The notes below the pieces were generated by a model. That model made no database searches and had not been told where the DNA came from. It was given only the letters and a program-made list of their open reading frames with translations. From Streptomyces sp. SJL17-4 (GTDB taxonomy: Bacteria; Actinomycetota; Actinomycetes; Streptomycetales; Streptomycetaceae): a stretch of DNA of 64,000 nt. The translations under genes were made by a program, and so were the position numbers. Shown here piece by piece: positions 57,256 to 64,000 of this stretch; the first letter of the stretch is position 1; each line of letters begins with the position of its first letter. The stretch covers positions 6,421,501 through 6,485,500 of the forward strand of contig NZ_CP104578.1 of the NCBI RefSeq assembly GCF_036826855.1, given 5' to 3'.

Positions 57256-59967
57256 GTGGCCGAGACAGCATCGAAGAACCCCGCAGACACCCGCCCCCGC
57301 CTGCTCCTCATGGACGGGCACTCGCTCGCGTACCGGGCGTTCTTCGCGCTGCCCGCGGAGAACTTCACCACCGCGACCGGGCAGCCGACGAACGCGATCT
57401 ACGGGTTCGCCTCGATGCTGGCGAACACGCTGCGCGACGAGGCGCCCACGCACTTCGCGGTCGCCTTCGACGTGTCCCGCAAGACCTGGCGGTCCGAGGA
57501 GTTCCCGGAGTACAAGGCGAACCGCTCCAAGACCCCCGACGAGTTCAAGGGGCAGGTCGAGCTGATCGGCGAGCTCCTCGACGCGATGAACGTGCCGCGG
57601 TTCGCCGTCGACGGCTTCGAGGCGGACGACGTCATCGCGACCCTCACCACCCAGGCCGAGGCCGAGGGCTTCGACGTCCGGATCTTCACCGGCGACCGGG
57701 ACTCCTTCCAGCTGGTCTCCGAGCGCACCACCGTGATCTACCCCACCAAGGGCGTCTCCGAGGTCACCCACTTCACCCCGGAGAAGGTCCAGGAGAAGTA
57801 CGGCCTCACGCCCTCGCAGTACCCCGACTTCGCGGCCCTGCGCGGCGACCCGTCGGACAACCTGCCCGGCATCCCCGGCGTCGGCGAGAAGACCGCCGCC
57901 AAGTGGATCAACCAGTTCGGCTCCTTCGACGAGCTCGTCGAGCGCGCCGAGGAGGTCAAGGGCAAGGCCGGCCAGAACTTCCGCGACCACCTGGAGTCGG
58001 TCAAGCTCAACCGCCGGCTGACCGCGATGGTCACGGACGTCGAGCTGCCGAAGGGCGTCTCGGACCTCGCCCGCGAGCCGTACGACCGCGGGGCCGTCGC
58101 CCTCGTCCTCGACACCCTGGAGATCCGCAACCCCTCGCTGCGCGAGCGGCTCCTCGCCGTCGACCCGGGCGCCGCCGAGGACACCGCCCCGGCCCCGGAG
58201 GCGGGCGTCGAGATCGACGGCACCGTCCTCGGCGCCGGCGAGCTCGCCCCCTGGCTCGCCGAGCACGGCACCGAGCCCCTCGGCATCGCCACCGTCGACA
58301 CCTGGGCCCTCGGCACGGGGAACGTCGGCGAGATCGCCCTCGCCGCCGCCGGAGGCGCCGCCGCCTGGTTCGAGCCGAGCGCGCTCGACGAGGCCGACGA
58401 GCAGGCCTGGGCCGCGTGGATCGCCGACCCCGACCGGCCGAAGGTCATGCACAACGCCAAGGGCGCCATGCGGGTCTTCCCCGAGCACGGCTGGAGCATC
58501 GCGGGCGTCACCATGGACACCGCCCTCGCCGCCTACCTCGTGAAGCCCGGCCGGCGCTCCTTCGCGCTCGACGCGCTCTCCGTCGAGTACCTCCACCGCG
58601 AGCTCGCCCCCGCGGCCGCCGCCGACGGACAGCTCGCCTTCGGCGCCGACGACACCGCCGAGGCCGATGCCCTCATGACCCAGGCGCGGGCCGTCCTCGA
58701 CCTCGCCGCCGCCTTCGACGAGAAGCTCGGCGAGGTCGGCGCCCGCGAGCTCCTCCACGACGTCGAGCTGCCCACCTCCGCCCTCCTCGCCCGCCTGGAG
58801 CGGCACGGCATCGCCGCCGACCGCGACCATCTGGAGGCCATGGAGCAGCAGTTCGCCGGCGCCGTGCAGCAGGCCGTGAAGGAGGCGCACGCCTCCGTCG
58901 GCCACGAGTTCAACCTCGGCTCGCCCAAGCAGCTCCAGGAGGTCTTCTTCGGCGAGCTGAACCTGCCGAAGACCAAGAAGACCAAGACCGGATACACGAC
59001 GGACGCGGACGCCCTCGCCTGGCTGGCCGGCCAGACCGAGCACGACCTGCCCGTGATCATGCTCCGCCACCGCGAGCAGGCCCGGCTGCGCTCCACCGTC
59101 GAGGGCCTGATCAAGACGATCGCGGCCGACGGGCGCATCCACACCACCTTCAGCCAGACCGTCGCCGCCACCGGGCGCCTCTCCTCCACCGACCCCAACC
59201 TGCAGAACGTGCCGGTACGGACGGACGAGGGCCGCGCCATCCGGCACGGCTTCGTCGTCGGCGAGGGCTTCGAGGCCCTCATGACCGCCGACTACAGCCA
59301 GATCGAGCTGCGCGTCATGGCCCACCTCTCCGAGGACGAGGGCCTCATCGAGGCCTTCACCTCCGGCGAGGACCTCCACACCACCGTCGCCTCCCAGGTC
59401 TTCTCCGTCGAGCGGTCCGCCGTCGACGCCGAGATGCGCCGCAAGATCAAGGCCATGTCGTACGGCCTGGCCTACGGCCTCTCCGCCTTCGGCCTCTCGC
59501 AGCAGCTGAACATCGACCCGGGCGAGGCCCGCGGCCTGATGGACACCTACTTCGAGCGCTTCGGCGGGGTACGGGACTACCTGCACCGAGTCGTCGACGA
59601 GGCCCGCGCCACCGGCTACACCGAGACCATGCTCGGCCGCCGGCGCTACCTGCCCGACCTCAACAGCGACAACCGCCAGCGCCGCGAGGCCGCCGAGCGG
59701 ATGGCGCTCAACGCCCCGATCCAGGGCACGGCCGCCGACATCGTGAAGGTCGCGATGCTGGGCGTCGACCGGGCGCTGACCGAGGCGGGCCTCGCCTCCC
59801 GGATGCTCCTCCAGGTCCACGACGAAATCGTGCTCGAACTCGCCCCCGGCGAGCGAGAGCAGGTCGAAGCCCTGGTCCGCGAGCAGATGTCGGCCGCGGC
59901 CGACCTCCGCGCCCCCCTGGACGTCTCGGTAGGCGTGGGCCACGACTGGGACTCAGCAGCCCACTGA
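57256..59967 (+). CDS. polA: DNA polymerase I
   Basis: 903 residues from GTG 57256 (GGCAGGA upstream; the conserved LLLMDGHSLAYRAFFALPAE starts at residue 17). 5' nuclease domain residues 15-300 (VAFDVSRKTWRSEEFPEYKA, FTGDRDSFQLV, GDPSDNLPGIPGVGEKTAAK). The 3'-5' exonuclease-like domain (310-500) lacks clear exonuclease acid motifs, as is common in actinobacteria. Polymerase domain: SSTDPNLQNVPVRT, motif A DYSQIELRVMA, O helix RRKIKAMSYGLAYGLSAFGL, motif C QVHDEIVLEL. Confidence 0.95.
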   Translation: MAETASKNPADTRPRLLLMDGHSLAYRAFFALPAENFTTATGQPTNAIYGFASMLANTLRDEAPTHFAVAFDVSRKTWRSEEFPEYKANRSKTPDEFKGQVELIGELLDAMNVPRFAVDGFEADDVIATLTTQAEAEGFDVRIFTGDRDSFQLVSERTTVIYPTKGVSEVTHFTPEKVQEKYGLTPSQYPDFAALRGDPSDNLPGIPGVGEKTAAKWINQFGSFDELVERAEEVKGKAGQNFRDHLESVKLNRRLTAMVTDVELPKGVSDLAREPYDRGAVALVLDTLEIRNPSLRERLLAVDPGAAEDTAPAPEAGVEIDGTVLGAGELAPWLAEHGTEPLGIATVDTWALGTGNVGEIALAAAGGAAAWFEPSALDEADEQAWAAWIADPDRPKVMHNAKGAMRVFPEHGWSIAGVTMDTALAAYLVKPGRRSFALDALSVEYLHRELAPAAAADGQLAFGADDTAEADALMTQARAVLDLAAAFDEKLGEVGARELLHDVELPTSALLARLERHGIAADRDHLEAMEQQFAGAVQQAVKEAHASVGHEFNLGSPKQLQEVFFGELNLPKTKKTKTGYTTDADALAWLAGQTEHDLPVIMLRHREQARLRSTVEGLIKTIAADGRIHTTFSQTVAATGRLSSTDPNLQNVPVRTDEGRAIRHGFVVGEGFEALMTADYSQIELRVMAHLSEDEGLIEAFTSGEDLHTTVASQVFSVERSAVDAEMRRKIKAMSYGLAYGLSAFGLSQQLNIDPGEARGLMDTYFERFGGVRDYLHRVVDEARATGYTETMLGRRRYLPDLNSDNRQRREAAERMALNAPIQGTAADIVKVAMLGVDRALTEAGLASRMLLQVHDEIVLELAPGEREQVEALVREQMSAAADLRAPLDVSVGVGHDWDSAAH

Positions 59968-60179
59968 CGCCGAACGCCGCCCCCGTTGTGGGCATTCGTT
60001 CCGCTGGGGCGGAACGGGTGGGCACAACGGACGGCGCGCATTGCTGCGCCTAGGCTCCCGCGCCTGGACCCGCACCACGTGCACGCCGTGCGGGTGGTGC
60101 GGGACCGGTACCGGCAGGTGTGCGCCAGGTGGACCAGTAAGGGGGGCGGGCCCGCGCCCCCGCTCCCGAGACTGGGGGC

Positions 60180-61235
60180 ATGATCACGAGCCGCCTCCGG
60201 GCCCTCGCCCTCCTCGCCGCCCTCCTCGGGGCGGCAGGAACCACCTGGCCGGCCGAGGCGCACCGCGCCCCCGCCCTCTGCACCTCCACCCGTGAACCCA
60301 CCCTCGCCGCCCGCCTGTCCCAGGACATCACGGCCGCGCTCAAGGGCCGCGACGGCCGGGTCTCCGTCGCCGTCCACGACCCCCAGCGCGGACTGGACTG
60401 CCGGCTCGGCGACACCCTGGCGTACGACTCCGCCAGCATCGCCAAGGTCCTCATCCTCCAGGCCGTCCTCGGCCGCGCCGAGGAGCTCGGCCGGGAGCCC
60501 ACCGCGCTGGAGTCGCGGCGGATGAAGGCGATGATCACCCGCTCCGACAACACCGCCGCCGGCGAGCTGTGGGCGGGCCTCTCCCGCGCCCGGCTGAACA
60601 GGGTGCTGCGCGAGGCCGGCGCCCAGGACACCGTCCTCGGCCACGACCGCTACTGGGGCCTCACCCGCACCACCGCCCGGGACCAACTTGCCCTGCTCGC
60701 CGCCGTCTCCCGTCGCACCATCGCGATGGACCTGATGGGGCAGATCGTCCGCGACCAGGCCTGGGGCGTCACGGCGGGCGCCCCCAGTACGGTCAAGGTT
60801 CATCTCAAGAACGGCTGGCTGCCCCGCGCGACCCATGCCTGGCGCGTCCACAGCATCGGCGTCGCACGACCGGCGGCCGCCACCACCACGGGCGGCGGCA
60901 CGGTCGACTACCGCATCGCCCTGCTCAGCCACGACAACCCCACCATGAAGTACGGCGTCCGCACCCTGGAGGGCGTCTCCCTCGCCGTGCACCGCAGACT
61001 CTCCGGCGGCGCCGCGGCCCGCGGCTTCACCCCGCCGGACAGGATCAGCGAGATCCCTGACGGGAGCGCTCCGGCCGAGGTGCCGGGCGGTCCCCTCCTT
61101 CCGGCGCCGGGGGAGTCGTGGCCGGAGCCTCCGGCTTCGGCGTGGGCGACGATCCCCGGAGCCGTACCCCCGCCCCGTACAGCACGAGCCCGACGGCGAG
61201 CCCCGCACCGGCCCCGAAGCAGGCCGTCGGAATGA
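60180..61235 (+). CDS. Secreted serine hydrolase of the class A beta-lactamase fold
   Basis: 351 residues. Signal peptide MITSRLRALALLAALLGAAG ending near AEA. Active-site motifs in order: Ser86-x-x-Lys89 (SIAK), Ser122-Asp-Asn (SDN) and Lys210-Asn-Gly (KNG in place of KTG). No Glu166-loop was recognised with certainty, so activity may be on peptidoglycan rather than on beta-lactams. The last about 65 residues overlap the DUF4184 gene on the other strand, and are Pro/Arg-rich, so the true gene end may lie within an overlap region. Confidence 0.78.
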   Translation: MITSRLRALALLAALLGAAGTTWPAEAHRAPALCTSTREPTLAARLSQDITAALKGRDGRVSVAVHDPQRGLDCRLGDTLAYDSASIAKVLILQAVLGRAEELGREPTALESRRMKAMITRSDNTAAGELWAGLSRARLNRVLREAGAQDTVLGHDRYWGLTRTTARDQLALLAAVSRRTIAMDLMGQIVRDQAWGVTAGAPSTVKVHLKNGWLPRATHAWRVHSIGVARPAAATTTGGGTVDYRIALLSHDNPTMKYGVRTLEGVSLAVHRRLSGGAAARGFTPPDRISEIPDGSAPAEVPGGPLLPAPGESWPEPPASAWATIPGAVPPPRTARARRRAPHRPRSRPSE

Positions 61236-61953
61236 CGTCCAGGGGCGTCTCGATCCGGTCCCAGCCCCAGTACGAGGCCCAGCGCAGCACCCGGTGGGCC
61301 ATTCCGGCGAGGACGCAGCCGCCGATGAGTCCGGCCGCGAGCAGCCGCCCGCGCCGGCCCGGGACCCGTACCCCGGCCGGCAGCTCCACGCCCGGGGCGG
61401 CGGAGCGGAGGGCCCGCGCGGTGAACCAGATCAGCAGTCCGAGGGCCAGCGCCGAACCCCCGTACTGCGCATAGAGATAGACGGGGAACCCGGCCACGAC
61501 GTCTCCGAGGAACGGGATCGCCCGGGTGCCCCAGCGGTCGATGTGGGTGAAGGAGTCCCACACCACATGGGTCGTCGCGCCGATGATCGCGGAGAGGGCG
61601 AACCACCCGGCGAGCGCGGCCGGATGCCGGTCGCGCCAGACACCTCCCCGGACGAACGCGTAGACCCGCCCGCGCCACCGGGCGGGCAGCAGCACCACGA
61701 GCGGCTCACGGACCGTCAGCCACAGGGCCACCAGCAGCGCGGTGATCAGCACATCGGCCGTGACGATCCCGACGGCGGAGTGGGTGACGTCCCCGAAGAC
61801 CATCGCCCCGGGGAACGCCGTCGCCGCGAAATAGGTCATGTCGGGCGCGAAGGAGCCCGCGACGAGAGCGGACGCGACCAGCGGTCCGCGTGCGGTCCCG
61901 TTCCTGCGCAGTCCGGGCAGCACGGCAGCGGCATGGCTCAGCGTGAACGGCAA
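61045..61953 (-). CDS. DUF4184 family membrane protein
   Basis: 302 residues from TTG 61953, chosen because GGGGGAA lies six bases upstream and the family starts MPFTLSHAAAVLP. SFAPDMTYF, ATTHVVWDSFTHIDRWG and HRVLRWASYWGWD are typical; five or more hydrophobic segments follow. Its C-terminus (Pro/Ala/Glu-rich, from about residue 265) lies opposite the beta-lactamase-like gene: the two overlap by 191 bases. Function unknown. Confidence 0.83.
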   Translation of the reverse strand: MPFTLSHAAAVLPGLRRNGTARGPLVASALVAGSFAPDMTYFAATAFPGAMVFGDVTHSAVGIVTADVLITALLVALWLTVREPLVVLLPARWRGRVYAFVRGGVWRDRHPAALAGWFALSAIIGATTHVVWDSFTHIDRWGTRAIPFLGDVVAGFPVYLYAQYGGSALALGLLIWFTARALRSAAPGVELPAGVRVPGRRGRLLAAGLIGGCVLAGMAHRVLRWASYWGWDRIETPLDVIPTACFGAGAGLAVGLVLYGAGVRLRGSSPTPKPEAPATTPPAPEGGDRPAPRPERSRQGSR

Positions 61954-62211
61954 CGGGTGTTCCCCCAGGTTCCGGTGGCGACGGCCGGAGTGCATCATCG
62001 GCCGCAGTGCAAGAGGTGCCCGACCCTCCGCCCGGTTCCCGCTCCGGTCGCTCTCCGTGCCCGGCGGGGGCAGTCGTCAGGCAGCCGAGAGGTGACGAAA
62101 GCGTGAAACACGGTCAGGCGCCGGTGTCCGGTGGACCGGAGTTGGCATAGGGTCGCCAGAGTCTCGCGCGGGGAGCGCGGGACCCCAGTCGAGGGGGAAG
62201 GGACCACGGAC

Positions 62212-64000
62212 ATGTCAGCGCACTTGGGTCGCAGGCTGCGCAAGGGGGCCACCAGCGGTGCGGTGGTGGCCGCGGCGGTCGCCGCGCTCGCCGCCTCACA
62301 GGCGCCGGAGATGACCCCGCCGCCCACCGACAACGCCGGCGGAGACCGGGCCGTCGGCGCCGGGGACTCCGCCACGCCGCCCTCCGGCGACGGCTCCGCC
62401 ACCGGCAACTCGCCGTACTACACGGAGCTGCCGCCGCTGAACACGCCGAACAAGCCCGGACTGCCGCCCGTCCAGCTGCCGGTGATAACCGGGCCCGCCC
62501 AGGCCGGCATACCCGCGTCCGTGCTCGCCGCCTACCAGCGCGCCGAGCAGTCGATCCGTTCGACCACCCCCGGCTGCAACCTGCCCTGGCAGCTGCTCGC
62601 CGGCATCGGAAAGGTCGAGTCCGGACAGGCGAGCGGCGGCCGGGTCGACGCCAACGGAACGACGCTCAAGCGGATCGTCGGCCCTGCCCTCAACGGCAAC
62701 GGATTCGCCAACATCACCGACACCGACGACGGCCTCTACGACGGTGACCCCACCCACGACCGCGCCGTCGGCCCGATGCAGTTCATCCCGTCCACCTGGG
62801 CCACCTGGGGGCAGGACGCGAACAGCGACGGGAAGAAGGACCCGAACAACATCTACGACGCCGCGCAGGCAGCCGGTCTCTACCTCTGCGCCAACGACCG
62901 CAACCTCGCGCTCAAGGCCGACCTCGACCGCGCGATCCTCAGCTACAACCGCTCGACCGAGTACCTGAACACCGTCATGTCGTGGTTCGAGTACTACCGG
63001 CGCGGCACCCACCAGGTCCCGGACGGCACGGGAGTGCTGCCGGTCGACCGCAGCGACAACCGGGGCCAGGGCAACCGCCCCCTCCCCACATCGCCGCTCA
63101 CACCGTCCCCGACGACCCCCGCCACGAAGCCGCCCGGGACGGGCACGCCCAAGCCCGACCCGACGAAGCCGGGTGGGCCTTCGGAGGTCACCAAGCCGCC
63201 GACGAAGCCGACCCCGCCGGTGAAGCCCCCGGTCACGCCGCCGACGAAGCCGCCCGTTCCGCCGACCGTGCCGCCGGCCCTCAAGGTCGCGCGCCTCGCG
63301 GTCGTCTCCTCCGGCCCCCTCACCGCGACCACCGAGAGCGCCTTCACCAAGACCCCGACGGTCGCGGCGCTCGACGCCGCGGGCGCGCCGATCACCGGTG
63401 TGAGCATCCGCTTCGAGATCAGCGGCACCACCGACACCCGCTTCTCCGGCGGTGCGACGACCGCGACCGTCACCACGGGCTCGGCCGGCATCGCCGCCGC
63501 CCCCACCCTGCGGGCGGGCGAGAAGACCGGGTCGTTCACGGTCAAGGCCACCGTCGTGGGCCGCGGCATGGACGCGACCGCGTTCACCGCGACCGTCACC
63601 GAACGACAGGCGGACGCCCTCGCCCGGGTCGGCGGCGACCCGCTGTCGGCCACCACCGGCACCACGTTCGGCCAGTCCGTACAGGTGAAGGCCACCGCCA
63701 AGGGCGTGCTCGCTCCCGGTGTGCTCGTCACGGCCGTGATCGCCGACTCCGCGGGCACCCAGGAGAGCGCCGACGGCCCGACCTTCAAGGACGGCGGCGT
63801 CCGTACGCTCGTCCTGAAGACCGACGAGAACGGCCTGATCTCGCTGCCGGCCATTCTCGCGGGCGACAAGGCCGGCGAGTACGTGCTCCGCCTCACCGCT
63901 CCCGGCGGCGGCACCACGGAGATCAAGATGACGGTCACCGCGCCCACCGCGACCCCGAGCCCGAGCCCGAGCCCGGAGCCCACCTCCTCCGGCACCGGCT
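62212..64000 (+). CDS. Lytic transglycosylase with Pro-rich linker and Ig-like C-terminus (3' end beyond window)
   Basis: 596 codons seen, from ATG 62212 (GAGGGGGAAGGGA upstream); the frame is open to the last base. A signal/anchor segment (ATSGAVVAAAVAALAASQAP) is followed by a Pro/Gly-rich region, then the lysozyme-like domain: catalytic Glu136 in GIGKVESGQASGG, later DRAVGPMQFIPSTWATWGQD and AAGLYLCANDRNLA. After residue 270 comes a Pro/Thr/Lys linker (KPPTKPTPPVKPP), then beta-rich, invasin/Ig-like repeats (LKVARLAVVSSGPLTATTES, ARVGGDPLSATTGTTFGQSV). It cleaves peptidoglycan at the cell surface; the repeats may bind the wall. Confidence 0.85.
   Translation, partial: MSAHLGRRLRKGATSGAVVAAAVAALAASQAPEMTPPPTDNAGGDRAVGAGDSATPPSGDGSATGNSPYYTELPPLNTPNKPGLPPVQLPVITGPAQAGIPASVLAAYQRAEQSIRSTTPGCNLPWQLLAGIGKVESGQASGGRVDANGTTLKRIVGPALNGNGFANITDTDDGLYDGDPTHDRAVGPMQFIPSTWATWGQDANSDGKKDPNNIYDAAQAAGLYLCANDRNLALKADLDRAILSYNRSTEYLNTVMSWFEYYRRGTHQVPDGTGVLPVDRSDNRGQGNRPLPTSPLTPSPTTPATKPPGTGTPKPDPTKPGGPSEVTKPPTKPTPPVKPPVTPPTKPPVPPTVPPALKVARLAVVSSGPLTATTESAFTKTPTVAALDAAGAPITGVSIRFEISGTTDTRFSGGATTATVTTGSAGIAAAPTLRAGEKTGSFTVKATVVGRGMDATAFTATVTERQADALARVGGDPLSATTGTTFGQSVQVKATAKGVLAPGVLVTAVIADSAGTQESADGPTFKDGGVRTLVLKTDENGLISLPAILAGDKAGEYVLRLTAPGGGTTEIKMTVTAPTATPSPSPSPEPTSSGTG

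Noticed and set aside
57121..59943. A 900-plus residue minus-strand reading frame opposite polA
   Set aside because: It is a mirror of the very GC-rich polA codons, low in complexity (Val/Gly/Glu/Arg) and without any domain; polA itself has all its motifs.

Overview
The window is chromosomal DNA of a Streptomyces-type actinomycete. It is very GC-rich, uses many GTG starts and ATGA/GTGA stop-start overlaps, and carries families typical of that group (pdtaR, a livKHMGF transporter, secreted trypsin and RNase, a GH35 beta-galactosidase). Functions below are read from sequence motifs and remembered families; no search was run.

1-3057 and 12571-12672: an SDR/LLM oxidoreductase pair, a PadR regulator, a TerF-type VWA protein, and a VOC-fold gene cut in two. 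Between the VOC halves (3028-12570, about 9.5 kb) lies an integrated element. It has a large serine integrase at its right end, an excisionase-like HTH protein, a phage terminase small subunit beside an HNH endonuclease, a second HNH ORF, GntR and XRE regulators, a methyltransferase coupled to a 44-residue peptide gene, and several small proteins. There is no large terminase, portal, capsid or tail gene, and no Rep or Tra gene. The joined outer arms form a strongly symmetrical attP around a GA dinucleotide, which fixes the ends to the base. The best reading is a phage-satellite-like or remnant element that borrows packaging from a helper phage.

12749-27453: a PPOX-like protein followed by a steroid C/D-ring (HIP) catabolic cluster resembling the mycobacterial KstR2 regulon: two FadE genes on the minus strand; FadE30, IpdF, KstR2 and FadA6 on the plus strand; IpdC, IpdB, IpdA and EchA20 on the minus strand; and two SDR genes on the plus strand. 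Matching inverted repeats (CAAA/CAAG...TTTG/CTTG) lie in both divergent promoter regions. A DEAD-box helicase and a secreted tyrosine phosphatase sit inside the cluster.

27608-46023: secreted ribonuclease, ankyrin/HEAT protein with an internal minisatellite, GNAT acetyltransferase, HETTH metalloprotein, trypsin, GH35 beta-galactosidase with a divergent AraC regulator, chorismate mutase, asparaginase, aminopeptidase N, a decarboxylase/N-hydroxylase pair of siderophore type, Tat-exported 5'-nucleotidase, SIMPL protein and pyruvate kinase.

46025-64000: a LAGLIDADG homing-endonuclease-like gene downstream of tRNA-Leu(CAA), pdtaR, the branched-chain amino-acid ABC transporter, a PaaI-type thioesterase, an FdhF/YdeP molybdopterin oxidoreductase, polA, a secreted beta-lactamase-fold protein overlapping a DUF4184 membrane protein, and a lytic transglycosylase cut by the window edge.
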